From Candidatus Litorirhabdus singularis (lineage in GTDB: Bacteria; Pseudomonadota; Gammaproteobacteria; Pseudomonadales; Halieaceae): a stretch of 64,000 nt of DNA. The stretch lies in contig NZ_SHNN01000005.1 in assembly GCF_026262625.1 (NCBI RefSeq), positions 124,001-188,000 of the forward strand. Direction: 5' to 3'. The position numbers and the translations under genes are program-made. Numbering within the stretch: the first letter of the stretch is position 1; the number at the start of each line of letters is the position of its first letter. The notes beneath the pieces were generated by a model, which was not told where the DNA came from, made no database searches, and was given only the letters and a program-made list of their open reading frames with translations. Positions 44,261-54,178 of this stretch are shown here, one piece after another.

Positions 44261-45622
44261 ATGAATAATAAACTGACATCACTGATGCTGACGGCACTGC
44301 TGGGCGTGGCGCCACTGAGCCATGCCAAGGTGACCGCAGAGCAGGCGGCGCAACTTGGCGGTGATACGCTGACTCCCATCGGCGCCGAGCGCGCGGGTAA
44401 TGCGGATGGCTCTATCCCGGCCTGGACCGGAGGCATTCAAGAAATGCCCGCAGGTTATGTAGAAGGCGAACGGCTGGTAAACCCTTTCGCTGATGATGAA
44501 GTGCAATATACGATCAATGCCTCCAATTATCAGGACTATGAACAGTTCCTTTCGCCAGGCCAAATCGCGCTGTTAAAGCGCTATCCCGATACCTTCAGTA
44601 TGCCGGTATACCCGACTCGGCGCAGTGCGCGTATTCCTGAGGCTGAATATGAAGGCATTAAGGCCGGAGCGACCGAGACCGAGATGGTCCAGGGCGGCAG
44701 TGGCCTGACTAAATTCAAGGCCAGCGTACCGTTTCCTATTCCGCAGCACGGGCTCGAGGTCATCTGGAACCATATCACCCGTTACCGCACTCCCTATGGT
44801 GCACAGTGGCGCTTCACCAAAATACCAGTACAAGCTAATGGTAATTTTAGCCCGGTGCTGTTTGAGCAGCTGACACTGTTCGCCAACCGGGTGCCGGATA
44901 ATCCTAATCCGAACCGCCTGTTCGTATTCCTGCAGCGTATTCTGGCGCCGGCCCGACTTGAGGGTGACGTATTGCTGGTGCATGAAAATATTGACCAGAT
45001 TGCAGAACCACGTTCGGCCTGGGTTTATAACGCCGGTCAGCGCCGCGTGCGACGCGCCCCTAATATTGCCTATGATGGACCCGGTACAGCTTCTGATGGC
45101 CTTAGTACCTCGGATGATCTGGATATGTACAACGGCTCGCCGGATCGTTACGACTGGGAACTGGTGGGCAAGCAAGAGCTGATGATTCCCTACAACTCCT
45201 ATGGACTGCGTCGGGGTGATCTTAACTATGACGATATTATCAAGGCCGGCCACCCTAACCCGGAACACCTGCGCTATGAAAAACACCGGGTCTGGGTGAT
45301 TGACTCCAAACTCAAAGATGGCGCGCGTCATATTTATGCGCGGCGCACATACTATGTTGACGAGGACACCTGGCAGATCGCTATCATTGACCACTACGAC
45401 GGTCGCGGTGAACTGTGGAAGGTCAAGGAAGGGCATGAGGTTTCTCACTATCAGGTCGAAGTCCCATGGCTAGCCGCAGACTTTCTTTACGACCTGGTGT
45501 CAGGTCGGTATCTGGCGACAGGGCTCGATAACGAAGAAAAAGGCTATCCCTACAACTTTGAGTGGCAGGGCGATTTTGATGACTTCACCCCTGCGGCTCT
45601 GCGTCGAGCCGGACGGCGCTAG
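44261..45622 (+). CDS. DUF1329 periplasmic protein, module B
   Basis: A 453-residue exported protein; the signal peptide ends near SHA-KV (about residue 22). It begins TAEQAAQLGGDTLTPIGAERAGNADGSIPAWTGG and shares GQRRVRRAPNIAYDGPG, VGKQELMIPYNSYGL, RYEKHRVWVIDSKLKDGARHIYARRTYYVDEDTWQI and YDGRGELWKV with the module A copy. It follows the DUF1302 gene by 19 bases with GGGAG upstream of the ATG. A periplasmic carrier for a hydrophobic ligand between the barrel and the RND transporter is the working idea, not shown. Confidence 0.88.
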   Translation: MNNKLTSLMLTALLGVAPLSHAKVTAEQAAQLGGDTLTPIGAERAGNADGSIPAWTGGIQEMPAGYVEGERLVNPFADDEVQYTINASNYQDYEQFLSPGQIALLKRYPDTFSMPVYPTRRSARIPEAEYEGIKAGATETEMVQGGSGLTKFKASVPFPIPQHGLEVIWNHITRYRTPYGAQWRFTKIPVQANGNFSPVLFEQLTLFANRVPDNPNPNRLFVFLQRILAPARLEGDVLLVHENIDQIAEPRSAWVYNAGQRRVRRAPNIAYDGPGTASDGLSTSDDLDMYNGSPDRYDWELVGKQELMIPYNSYGLRRGDLNYDDIIKAGHPNPEHLRYEKHRVWVIDSKLKDGARHIYARRTYYVDEDTWQIAIIDHYDGRGELWKVKEGHEVSHYQVEVPWLAADFLYDLVSGRYLATGLDNEEKGYPYNFEWQGDFDDFTPAALRRAGRR

Positions 45623-45658
45623 TTCAATGCTGATGACATTTGTGAAAGATATTATCGC

Positions 45659-46774
45659 GTGACGCGTATTGGAGCCCTGCTGGCGGGCATACTAATACCG
45701 GCGCTAATGGTTTGGCCTTCAGCACAGGCCCAGGAAGTGGACTATAGCTTCTTGCCTGCGCTGCCAGTCGGCACGCCCGCAACGGCACCCCTAACATCGA
45801 TTGCTCGCTGCGATAGCAGGTTGCTAGCGGTAGGTGAGCGCGGTTTAGTGATCTGGTCTGATGATGGTGGCGAGAAGTGGCAGCAGTCTCCGGTCTCAGT
45901 GAGTCAAGGGCTGACGTCAGTATTTTGCCTACCGGGAGGCCAGGCATGGGCTACCGGGCACGGTGGTGTCATCTTGTCCAGCGCTGACCATGGCAGCTCA
46001 TGGGAACTTGTGTTTGATGGGCATGCAGCAAATCAGCAGTGGTTGGCTTTCACCGAGCGGCGGGTGCAGGAATTGGAGGCCGAACTCAACGGCGCCGAGG
46101 ATGTGGACTACGCGGTGGAAGACGCAACCTATGCAGTGGAGGATGCGCAGGCCGCGGTTGAAGTGGGGCCCGCTGATCCGCTGTTGGATATCCATTTTAG
46201 TGATGCCGATCAGGGTGTTGCTGTCGGAGCCTACGGCATGCTTTACAGAAGCTCTGATGGCGGCGGCACTTGGCAGTTGGCGGCTGACCATATTGAAAAC
46301 CCGGAGCGTTTTCACTACTACGCGATCACCCCGGGACGCAGTGGCAGCCTGTTTCTCAGCGGTGAAGCGGGTCTGTTGTTCCGTTCCCGCGACGGGGGAA
46401 AAAACTGGGATACTCTGGACTCGGGCTATGACGGGAGTCTTTTCGGCCTACTCGCCTTAAGTGACGGCGGAGTGTTGGCCTTTGGATTACGCGGTAACGT
46501 TTTACGCAGCGACGATGATGGCGATAGCTGGCAAACGCTGAGCGTGGCCGACAGTAGTGGGCTCAGTCTCTACAGCGGTGTGCAGCTGGACTCTGGCCTG
46601 GTGGTATTGGTGGGTAGTGCAGGCGCCGTTGTGCGCGGGACAGGTACTACCTTTAATGCCTCGCTGTTGGCTCCACGGCGCTCGACCATGAGCAGCCTCA
46701 CCCGGCTTGCCGGAGAATTAGTGATTGCCGCGGGCATGGATGGCGTGGTTCGTTTGCAAGGAGGCCGGCCATGA
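45659..46774 (+). CDS. YCF48/BNR-repeat beta-propeller protein, module B
   Basis: A secreted 371-residue protein. The start is GTG 45659 (MTRIGALLAGILIPALMVW), with a signal peptide cut near AQA-QE; the ribosome-binding site is poor. Blades include AVGERGLVIWSDDGGEKW, ATGHGGVILSSADHGSSW, AVGAYGMLYRSSDGGGTW, LSGEAGLLFRSRDGGKNW and AFGLRGNVLRSDDDGDSW. As in module A, a Glu/Ala/Asp-rich helical insertion (about residues 120-170) interrupts the propeller at the same place. The TGA overlaps the ATG of the RND gene, so the two products are coupled. In module B this pair follows, rather than precedes, the DUF1302-DUF1329 pair. Confidence 0.8.
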   Translation: MTRIGALLAGILIPALMVWPSAQAQEVDYSFLPALPVGTPATAPLTSIARCDSRLLAVGERGLVIWSDDGGEKWQQSPVSVSQGLTSVFCLPGGQAWATGHGGVILSSADHGSSWELVFDGHAANQQWLAFTERRVQELEAELNGAEDVDYAVEDATYAVEDAQAAVEVGPADPLLDIHFSDADQGVAVGAYGMLYRSSDGGGTWQLAADHIENPERFHYYAITPGRSGSLFLSGEAGLLFRSRDGGKNWDTLDSGYDGSLFGLLALSDGGVLAFGLRGNVLRSDDDGDSWQTLSVADSSGLSLYSGVQLDSGLVVLVGSAGAVVRGTGTTFNASLLAPRRSTMSSLTRLAGELVIAAGMDGVVRLQGGRP

Positions 46775-49143
46775 CAGAAGTCGCTAGTATTGAACAACAG
46801 GACGACGGGCGGTTTCGGCCGGCGGTAGCTACACTGATTTTTGGGCACCGTAAGTTACTGCTCATTCTATTTATAGGCGTTAGTATTTTCTTTAGCATGC
46901 AGGCGCTGCAGCTGCGGCCCGATGCCAGTTTCGAGAAAATGATACCGGTGTCGCACCCCTATATCGCCAATTTTTTGCGCAACCGCGATGACTTGTCAGG
47001 TTTAGGTAACTCGGTACGTATCATTATCGAGACGACCGAGGGTGATATCTTCACCGCCGAGTTCCAGCAATTATTACGCGAGGTCACCGACGAGCTTTTT
47101 TACACGCGCGGAGTTGATCGGGCCGGACTGCAGTCATTGTGGACCCCGAACGTGCGCTGGCAGGAAGTCACCGAAGAAGGTTTTGTAGGCGGCTCGGTAA
47201 TTCCCGATGATTACGACGGCAGTCAGCGCAGTCTTGATGACTTGCGCAGTAATACCCGCAAGTCAGGCCAGATCGGCCGCATAGTCGCCAACAATTTCCA
47301 GTCCGCCATTATTCTGGCACCGCTGCTGGAGAAAGATCCTGAGACCGGCGCCAAACTGGATTACACGGAGTTATCTCGGCATCTAGAGAAAAATGTTCGC
47401 GAGAAGTATCAGAGTGACACCATTCAAGTACACATCACTGGCTTTGCCAAGTTGTTGGGTGACCTGATTGAGGGCGCGACGTTAGTCGGTCTGTTCTTTG
47501 GGATTGCTTTCGTTATTACCGCATTGATGCTCTACCTGTACAGCCGCTGCCACTGGTTGACCATGGCGTCGTTGCTATGTTCCACCATTGCTGTGATTTG
47601 GTTGTTGGGCTTATTGCATACGCTGGGTTTGGGCCTGGACCCCTACAGCATGCTGGTGCCATTTCTGGTGTTCGCGGTGGGTATCAGTCACTCGGTACAG
47701 ATGATTAATCGCTTTGGTTACAACTGTCACGCTGGTCTGGACAAGAAACGAGCTGCCTGGTTGACCTTTACGCGGCTTAGTAAGCCGGGCTTCACCGCGC
47801 TGGTCAGTGATGGGGTCGGTTTCTCCACGCTGGCCATCATTGATATACCGGTGATCCGCGAGCTGGCTTTGGTGGCCAGTAGTGGTATTGCGGTACTGAT
47901 TTTTACTAACCTGATTCTGTTACCGGTGGTGTTGTCTTTTACTGGCATCAGCGGCACATGTTTCCGCTACCGCGAGCGCAAGCGCCATAGTGGTTTCGCG
48001 CATTGGTTCGTAGTCTCAGGGACTGCTCGCCCGCGGCAGGCACGCTATGTCTTGATGGTGGCGGTGGCGTTACTCATATTTGGCCTATGGCGTGGCCAGG
48101 ACCTCAAAATTGGGGATTTGGATCCAGGCGCACCGGAGCTGCGTCCTGACGCACGCTATAATCTCGATGATGCGTTTCTACGCGCTAACTATGCCACCAG
48201 TACCGACGTGTTTGTGGTGATGGTAGAGACCGCGCCACAGCAGTGTGGTGCCTATGCTGCTATTGCCTCTATTGACTACTTTCAGGGCGTGATGGAAACC
48301 GTACCCGGCGTGCAGTCTGCTATGTCATTGGTGGACGTTTCCAAGCTGGTCATTATGGGGATGAACGAGGGTAATCCTAAATGGCATGGGATTAGTCGCA
48401 ATCAGTTTATTTTGAATAACTCGCTCAGCCGCGTGCCGGGTAGTTTACTCAATACCGACTGCTCAATGGTGCCGGTGATTCTGTTTTTGGAAGATCATAA
48501 GGCAGATACCTTGGCCGGCGTGGTGGCCGCGGTGGAAGCCTTTAGCGCGGAGCACAACAGTGAGTCTATTCGCTATGTGCTGGCGGCGGGTAATGCCGGT
48601 GTTGAGGCGGCGACCAATATCGTGATCAGCCAGGCTCAGTACGAGATGCTGGCGTGGGTCTATGGTGTGGTGATTTTACTGTGCGTATTGACGTTTCGCT
48701 CCATACGCGTCGCAGCGTGCATTATATTGCCACTGGTGCTGACCTCGATTCTGGGTCAGGCGTTGATGGCGTCACTGGGTATTGGCGTCAAGGTAGCGAC
48801 GCTACCGGTGATTGCGCTGGGCGTTGGTATCGGCGTTGACTACGGCATCTATATTTATAATGCCCTGCAATTCTATACCGGTCAGGGTACTTCCTTGCAG
48901 CAGGCGTATTTTGAGGCACTCAAGGCCAGCGGTACCGCGGTAGCCTTTACCGGTTTGACCCTGGCAATCGGGGTGGCGACGTGGATTTATTCACCGATCA
49001 AGTTTCAGGCGGATATGGGACTGCTGCTCACGTTTATGTTCTTCTGGAATATGCTGGGAGCACTGTTGTTACTGCCAGCCTTGGCCAGTGTATTACGTCT
49101 GGGCGAACAAAATGCCGAGCCGATAACTCCCGAGTCGCTTTAG
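46771..49143 (+). CDS. MMPL-type RND superfamily transporter, module B
   Basis: A 790-residue inner-membrane transporter, paralogous along its length to the one at 34992. Shared landmarks are PDASFEKMIPVSHPYI, VREKYQSDTIQVHITGFAKLLGDLIEG, LDPYSMLVPFLVFAVGISHSVQMINR, IGDLDPGAPELRPDARYNLD, ALGVGIGVDYGIYIYNAL and FQADMGLLLTFMFFWNMLGALLLLPAL. It overlaps the propeller gene by four bases (ATGA) and is the last gene of module B; its stop overlaps the convergent dehydrogenase gene. The extensive similarity to module A argues for an ancient tandem duplication followed by divergence. Confidence 0.87.
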   Translation: MTEVASIEQQDDGRFRPAVATLIFGHRKLLLILFIGVSIFFSMQALQLRPDASFEKMIPVSHPYIANFLRNRDDLSGLGNSVRIIIETTEGDIFTAEFQQLLREVTDELFYTRGVDRAGLQSLWTPNVRWQEVTEEGFVGGSVIPDDYDGSQRSLDDLRSNTRKSGQIGRIVANNFQSAIILAPLLEKDPETGAKLDYTELSRHLEKNVREKYQSDTIQVHITGFAKLLGDLIEGATLVGLFFGIAFVITALMLYLYSRCHWLTMASLLCSTIAVIWLLGLLHTLGLGLDPYSMLVPFLVFAVGISHSVQMINRFGYNCHAGLDKKRAAWLTFTRLSKPGFTALVSDGVGFSTLAIIDIPVIRELALVASSGIAVLIFTNLILLPVVLSFTGISGTCFRYRERKRHSGFAHWFVVSGTARPRQARYVLMVAVALLIFGLWRGQDLKIGDLDPGAPELRPDARYNLDDAFLRANYATSTDVFVVMVETAPQQCGAYAAIASIDYFQGVMETVPGVQSAMSLVDVSKLVIMGMNEGNPKWHGISRNQFILNNSLSRVPGSLLNTDCSMVPVILFLEDHKADTLAGVVAAVEAFSAEHNSESIRYVLAAGNAGVEAATNIVISQAQYEMLAWVYGVVILLCVLTFRSIRVAACIILPLVLTSILGQALMASLGIGVKVATLPVIALGVGIGVDYGIYIYNALQFYTGQGTSLQQAYFEALKASGTAVAFTGLTLAIGVATWIYSPIKFQADMGLLLTFMFFWNMLGALLLLPALASVLRLGEQNAEPITPESL

Positions 49144-50078
49144 GGTGCTACGTCAAACATAACTTTGATGGCGCCGCTGGCACGATCTGCGGCGGTGTCG
49201 AAAGCTTCACGGGCTGCTTCCAGTGGATAGCGATGGCTGATAAGCGCATCGGCAATATGCGGTGACTGCAGCAGTACTTGCGCCGCTTCGTTGAATTCAC
49301 CGTGCTTGTGGCCGGCCCGGTAAGTCGTTGCCGCTATCAGTTCTAGTTCACGTGCACAAAAGGCAATATCAAGGCTGGCCGGGTTCCACAGTGAACCTAC
49401 GAGAGCTACGCGGCCCATAGGCCGGCAGCGGGCAATAGCCTCAGCGATACTGTCAGTCGTACCCACTGCATCTACCACCACATCGTAACCATCACTGGCC
49501 TTTAAGTGACCTCCCAGTTTGGCTGCGGCGGCCTGCTGGTGGGGATAGCGTGCGGTGATATCAAAGCCCATGTCCCGGCCCTGCAGGATGGCGGCGGTGG
49601 CCAGGCCAATAGGGCCGGCACCAATGACCAGAATTTTGTCTTTGGTGGTTACCCGGGCTCGATTGAGGCCGTGAGCAGCTACTGCAAGCGGCTCAATCAG
49701 GCAGGCAGAGTTGACGTCCAGACCGCTGGGCAGTCGAAAAATGGCTGCCTCGGGTACCAGCACATATTCGGCCATGCCGCCGTCGACGTTAATGCCTACG
49801 TAGCTTGCGCCCTCATCGCAGTGTGACCGGTGTCCTTCAATACAGGCCCAACAATCTCCGCAGCCCAGATTGGGTTCTACGGTTACAGCGCTGCCGTCAT
49901 CGGTGTAGCCGGCAAATTCATGCCCCATCACCATGCCTTCGGCCCAGCCATTGTTGATCATGTGCAGGTCTGAACCACAGATAGAGGCGGTTGCTACCCG
50001 CACGCGGACACCGTCTGCGGTAGGCAGCTCAGATTCTTCGAGGCTGGGTTTGCCATCAATGATGCGAACAACTTTCAT
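49140..50078 (-). CDS. zinc-dependent alcohol dehydrogenase (MDR family)
   Basis: The ATG at 50078 (MKVVRIIDGKPSL) is preferred: it lies 16 bases after the acs stop, whereas an upstream in-frame ATG would lie inside acs. The 312-residue enzyme has the catalytic zinc segment SICGSDLH and GHEFAG, the structural zinc cysteines in GCGDCWACIEGHRSHC, and the nucleotide motif VIGAGPIGLATAAI. It is somewhat short for the family (usually 340-350), with a compact C-terminal part. It is probably co-transcribed with acs, which would let an alcohol or aldehyde feed into acetyl-CoA. The substrate is unknown. Its end overlaps the end of the RND gene by four bases (convergent). Confidence 0.85.
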   Translation of the reverse strand: MKVVRIIDGKPSLEESELPTADGVRVRVATASICGSDLHMINNGWAEGMVMGHEFAGYTDDGSAVTVEPNLGCGDCWACIEGHRSHCDEGASYVGINVDGGMAEYVLVPEAAIFRLPSGLDVNSACLIEPLAVAAHGLNRARVTTKDKILVIGAGPIGLATAAILQGRDMGFDITARYPHQQAAAAKLGGHLKASDGYDVVVDAVGTTDSIAEAIARCRPMGRVALVGSLWNPASLDIAFCARELELIAATTYRAGHKHGEFNEAAQVLLQSPHIADALISHRYPLEAAREAFDTAADRASGAIKVMFDVAP

Positions 50079-50094
50079 GGACTGTATCCCGAGC

Positions 50095-52032
50095 TCAGCG
50101 ATTGGCGCGGTTGGCAACCAATTGTTCGACCACCGAAGGGTCGGCCAGGGTAGAGGTGTCGCCCAGGCTGTCCACTTCGTTCTCCGCTATCTTACGCAGG
50201 ATTCGGCGCATAATTTTGCCCGAGCGGGTCTTGGGAAGCCCCGGGGCCCACTGGATGATGTCGGGTTTGGCAATCGGTCCGATTTCCTGCACGCACAGAG
50301 CAATCAGCTGTTTGCGCAACTCTTCGGTTGGCTCCACGCCCGCCATGGGCGTCACATAGCAGTAGATACCCTGGCCTTTGATATCATGGGGATAACCTAC
50401 CACCGCGGCTTCAGCGATGGACTCATGCAGTACCAGTGCGCTTTCTACTTCTGCGGTGCCCATGCGGTGTCCCGACACGTTCAACACGTCATCAACACGA
50501 CCGGTAATCCAGTAATAGCCGTCCTCATCGCGGGAGGCGCCGTCGCCGGTAAAGTAGTAGCCCGGATGGCTAGAGAAGTAGGTGTCGATCATGCGCTGAT
50601 GGTCGCCGTAAATGCTGCGGATCTGGCTGGGCCAGGAGGCAGTGACAACCAGATAGCCAGAACCAGCGCCTTGAATTTCCTGGCCGCTTTCGTCCAACAG
50701 TGCGAGCTGGACGCCGAAGAAAGGAAATGTGGCGGAGCCGGGTTTAAGATCGGTGGCACCGGGTAGGGGGGTAATCATGTGCGCGCCGGTTTCAGTTTGC
50801 CACCAGGTGTCGACAATGGGGCAGCGACTGTCGCCAACGGTCTGGTAATACCATTCCCAGGCTTCAGGGTTGATAGGTTCGCCAACACTACCCAGCAGTC
50901 GCAGACTGCTGCGTGAGGTACTTTTGACTGGCGCATCACCCACTGCGTGCAGCGCGCGAATAGCGGTGGGCGCGGTGTAGAAAATATTGACCTGATGTTT
51001 GTCACATATTTGCCAGCAGCGCGAGGCATCTGGATAGGTGGGGATGCCTTCGAACATCAGGCTGATAGCGCCATTGGCGAGTGGGCCGTAAAGGATATAA
51101 CTGTGGCCGGTTACCCAGCCGACATCGGCGGTGCACCAGAATACTTCGCCTTCCTGATAGTCGAACACATACTTGAAGGTCATGCTGGTTTGTAGCAGAT
51201 AGCCGCCTGTGGTGTGTAGCACGCCCTTGGGCTTGCCGGTCGAGCCAGAGGTGTACAAGATGAATAAGGGGTCTTCTGCGTCCATAGAGGCCGGTTCACA
51301 GTGTTCAGAGGCTGTGACAGTCGCCTCGTGATACCAGGTGTCGCGTCCTTCCTGCCAGTTTATATCGGCACCGGTACGTTTGACGACCAGATTGGTGTGT
51401 ACATTGGGGCACTGTGCCAGCGCTTTATCGACGTTAGCCTTAAGCGGTATTGCCTTGCCGCCGCGCACCCCTTCGTCAGCGGTAATGACCGTCTGGCAAT
51501 CGGAGTCGAGGATGCGGTCCTTTAAAGCCTCCGGTGAAAAGCCGCCGAATACCACAGAATGCACTGCACCGATGCGGGTGCAGGCAAGCATGGCGTAAGC
51601 AGCTTCGGGAATCATTGGCATGTAGATACAGACGCGGTCGCCTTTAGCGACGCCTCGCTCGCGTAGAACATTAGCCAGCTTGCACACTTCGCGGTGTAAT
51701 TCCGCATAAGTGATAGCGCTGGAATCGTCCGGGTCATCACCCTCCCAGAGGAGCGCAGTTTGATCGGCGCGGGTCGGCAAATGGCGGTCGATGCAGTTGA
51801 CGCTGACATTGAGCTTGCCGCCGCTAAACCAGCTGGCCTCACCCTTACGGAAATCGTACTGGCAGACGCTAGTCCAGCGTTTATCCCATACCAGGAACTC
51901 ATCTGCCATTTCGGCCCAGAAGCCGTCGGGGTCGCTGATAGAGCGTTGGTACATGGCCTGATAAGTGGCCTGATCGATATGTGTATTGGCCTTGATGTTT
52001 TCGGGTACCGGGTGCAGGGCGAACTCTGACAT
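50095..52032 (-). CDS. acs: acetyl-CoA synthetase
   Basis: Acs activates acetate through acetyl-AMP. The 645 residues match the family length. Visible motifs include the ACAS_N segment ([18 protein letters not shown]), the P-loop [73 protein letters not shown] and the acetylatable lysine in TRSGKIMRR. It has its own sigma-70 type promoter (52066-52093) and GGAAG before the ATG. The zinc dehydrogenase gene follows 16 bases downstream. In relatives with CbrAB, acetate use is often CbrB-responsive; no sigma-54 site is seen here. Confidence 0.96.
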   Translation of the reverse strand: MSEFALHPVPENIKANTHIDQATYQAMYQRSISDPDGFWAEMADEFLVWDKRWTSVCQYDFRKGEASWFSGGKLNVSVNCIDRHLPTRADQTALLWEGDDPDDSSAITYAELHREVCKLANVLRERGVAKGDRVCIYMPMIPEAAYAMLACTRIGAVHSVVFGGFSPEALKDRILDSDCQTVITADEGVRGGKAIPLKANVDKALAQCPNVHTNLVVKRTGADINWQEGRDTWYHEATVTASEHCEPASMDAEDPLFILYTSGSTGKPKGVLHTTGGYLLQTSMTFKYVFDYQEGEVFWCTADVGWVTGHSYILYGPLANGAISLMFEGIPTYPDASRCWQICDKHQVNIFYTAPTAIRALHAVGDAPVKSTSRSSLRLLGSVGEPINPEAWEWYYQTVGDSRCPIVDTWWQTETGAHMITPLPGATDLKPGSATFPFFGVQLALLDESGQEIQGAGSGYLVVTASWPSQIRSIYGDHQRMIDTYFSSHPGYYFTGDGASRDEDGYYWITGRVDDVLNVSGHRMGTAEVESALVLHESIAEAAVVGYPHDIKGQGIYCYVTPMAGVEPTEELRKQLIALCVQEIGPIAKPDIIQWAPGLPKTRSGKIMRRILRKIAENEVDSLGDTSTLADPSVVEQLVANRANR

Positions 52033-52065
52033 AACGCTTCCGTTAGCTATGGCTGGGAGTTCAGG

Positions 52066-52093
52066 ATAATACCCCCTTACAGGGGATTGGCAA
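52066..52093 (-). promoter_or_regulatory. sigma-70 type promoter of acs
   Basis: Read on the minus strand: TTGCCA (-35, complement of 52088-52093), a 16-base spacer, and TATTAT (-10, complement of 52066-52071). The -10 ends 33 bases before the acs ATG. Both hexamers deviate from consensus at only one or two positions. Confidence 0.6.
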
Positions 52094-52164
52094 GCATTGG
52101 CGGCACGCCATAAACCGTAGGGTGGAATTTATTTTACCGGGGGTGGGTGCGGGATGGGGATTGC

Positions 52165-52178
52165 CAGAATGAATTCTG
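52165..52178. repeat. 14-bp inverted repeat between panC and acs
   Basis: CAGAAT-GA-ATTCTG is a perfect 6+2+6 palindrome about 22 bases after the panC stop. It has no T tract, so it does not look like a terminator; it could be an operator for acs, but this is unsupported. Confidence 0.3.
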
Positions 52179-52199
52179 TGCGCCCGGCCCGGCCCCAGG

Positions 52200-53084
52200 T
52201 TATTGGGAGGAGAGCATGCCCCAATCGGACACCGGATTCAGGGCCAGGCGAACATTGTCGATGAGGCGCGGCTGGCCCAATTTGGCAGCGGCCAGAATGG
52301 CGACTTCTTCGGTGGACTCTGTGACTTCGTGCAGTGTGCGGGCGTCGCGAATTTCGAAATAGTCGGGCTCAAAGCCGGCTCGAATCAGCTTCAGCTGCGC
52401 GTGAGCCTGTAACTCGCGAAAATTATCAAAACCACAGGCAATAGCTTCGCGACACTCCATGAGTATCTCGTTGAGACGTGGTGCTACAGCCCGTTCAGAG
52501 CGTGTCAGGAAACCGTTTCGTGAGCTCAACGCCAGGCCATCTTTCTCGCGTGCGGTAGCAACGCCGATGATTTCTATCGGCAGACACAGATCGAGAACCA
52601 TCTTGCGAATAATCGATAACTGTTGAAAATCTTTCTCACCAAATACTGCAAAATCCGGTCGTACAATATTGAACAGTTTGCTAACGACTGTGGCCACACC
52701 GGTGAAGTGGCCAGGGCGGCTGGCGCCGCACAGCGTGTCTGCCAGTTCAGGCACCATGACCTGAGTTTGCGTGCTAAGCCCTTCCGGATAAATTTCGCCC
52801 GGCCCGGGAGCGAACAAAATAGGTACACCCTCGGCGAACAACTTTTCTTTATCGGAGATCAGGGTACGTGGGTAAGCATCGAGATCTTCGCCAGCACCGA
52901 ACTGCATGGGATTGACAAAAATACTCACCACCACAATATCGGCCAGCTCACTGGCTTTGCGCACCAGCTCAAGGTGACCTTCATGCAGGTTGCCCATGGT
53001 AGGTACAAAAGCGATGGTACTTCCAGCCCGCCGAGTCTCTGACAAGGCTTTTAGTAAGGCTGCGTTAGCTGTGTAAGTTCGCAT
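52200..53084 (-). CDS. panC: pantothenate synthetase
   Basis: PanC joins pantoate and beta-alanine with ATP to give pantothenate, the CoA precursor. The 294-residue protein has [15 protein letters not shown] (the HIGH-type motif), [46 protein letters not shown] and LSSRNGFL, all in family order. It lies downstream of panB with a 294-base gap, unusually wide for this pair, so it may have its own promoter. panD was not found in the window. Confidence 0.97.
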   Translation of the reverse strand: MRTYTANAALLKALSETRRAGSTIAFVPTMGNLHEGHLELVRKASELADIVVVSIFVNPMQFGAGEDLDAYPRTLISDKEKLFAEGVPILFAPGPGEIYPEGLSTQTQVMVPELADTLCGASRPGHFTGVATVVSKLFNIVRPDFAVFGEKDFQQLSIIRKMVLDLCLPIEIIGVATAREKDGLALSSRNGFLTRSERAVAPRLNEILMECREAIACGFDNFRELQAHAQLKLIRAGFEPDYFEIRDARTLHEVTESTEEVAILAAAKLGQPRLIDNVRLALNPVSDWGMLSSQ

Positions 53085-53378
53085 GCATTATTGCTCCGAA
53101 GAAATCTAACAACGACCCCGTACGAATTGCCTGATTTGGTAATTTTGCACAAACCAGCGGCCGCAAGTATGCCCCAAGAAGTCAGGGCGTACAACGCAAA
53201 TAAACCGTTTTTGCTGGCGATTTTGTTACTTAAAGAAGCGCTTTTATACCCAAAACGACTGACGGTGTTACTAATGTTCCAAAAAGATGCAGAAATGGCT
53301 GACGGCATCAGGAAACAGAGCCCTATCGTTGTGAGCGTTAGTGCGGTCAGGAAGTCACCCGCCCTCCAGGGCGCGTGC
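53085..53378. other. 294-base panB-panC intergenic region
   Basis: No gene is supported here. Short open frames exist on both strands (for example 53091-53510 plus and 53051-53308 minus), but they run into panB or panC and have no recognisable family. A short palindrome GCCCT-CC-AGGGC lies at 53361-53372 just after panB, without a T tract. Confidence 0.4.
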
Positions 53379-54170
53379 TTAGGAGTAAGCTTGTTCGGGT
53401 CGCGGATAAGCTCCGGATTTTACTGCCGCCACAAAGGCCGCCAGGGCTTCCTGAATGCTATCGGCTCCCGCCATAAAATTCTCAACGAAGCGGGCATTGT
53501 GCTCGGCTAGTCCCAACATGTCATGCATCACCAGTACCTGGGCATCGGTGCCGGGACCGGCGCCAATACCAATGACCGGTATAGTCAGTTTTTCGCTGAT
53601 ATCGGTAGCCAGTTCGCTAGGAACACACTCCAATACCAGGAGAGATGCGCCGGCGTCTTGTATCTCTACCGCGTCAGCGAGAATACTCTTGGCTCCCTTG
53701 GGGGTGCGCCCCTGGACCCGGTAGCCGCCGAAGACATTGACGGACTGAGGGGTCAAGCCGAGGTGGGCACACACTGGAATGCCCCTCTCTACCAGTTTCT
53801 CAATAGTGCCGCTGAGCCAGGTGCCGCCTTCCATTTTGACCATCTGTGCACCTGCCTGCATCAGCGAGGTGGCGTTAACCATAGCCTGTTCTGCAGTGGC
53901 GTAGGACATGAACGGCATGTCGGCCATAATCATCGCCCCGCGATTGCCTCGGGCAACGCTTGCCGTGTGATAAGCCATATCATCTATAGTGACGGGAACG
54001 GTGCTCTCGTGCCCCTGTAGAACCATACCCAGAGAATCACCTACCAGCATGGTTTCTGCTCCCGCTTCGCTGATCAGTCGCGAAAACGTCGCATCATAAG
54101 CGGTGATACAACAGAACTTCTCACCTTGTTCTTTCAGGTCCTGCAGGGTTTTGACGGAGACATTAGCCAT
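53379..54170 (-). CDS. panB: 3-methyl-2-oxobutanoate hydroxymethyltransferase
   Basis: PanB makes ketopantoate from 2-oxoisovalerate using methylenetetrahydrofolate. The 263 residues include ITAYDATFSRLISEAGAETMLVGDSLGMVLQGHEST, CAHLGLTPQSVNVFGGYRVQGR, LVLECVPSELATDISEKL and the VIGIGAGPGTDAQVLVMHDMLGL block, covering the metal and substrate sites. It starts 8 bases after the deoxynucleoside kinase stop and belongs to the pcnB-folK-kinase-panB run. Confidence 0.97.
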   Translation of the reverse strand: MANVSVKTLQDLKEQGEKFCCITAYDATFSRLISEAGAETMLVGDSLGMVLQGHESTVPVTIDDMAYHTASVARGNRGAMIMADMPFMSYATAEQAMVNATSLMQAGAQMVKMEGGTWLSGTIEKLVERGIPVCAHLGLTPQSVNVFGGYRVQGRTPKGAKSILADAVEIQDAGASLLVLECVPSELATDISEKLTIPVIGIGAGPGTDAQVLVMHDMLGLAEHNARFVENFMAGADSIQEALAAFVAAVKSGAYPRPEQAYS

Positions 54171-54178
54171 GTTTCAGG

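Noticed and set aside
52523-53510. Plus-strand frames in and around panC and panB
   Set aside because: They overlap the pan genes in antisense, have no ribosome-binding sites and no family similarity.
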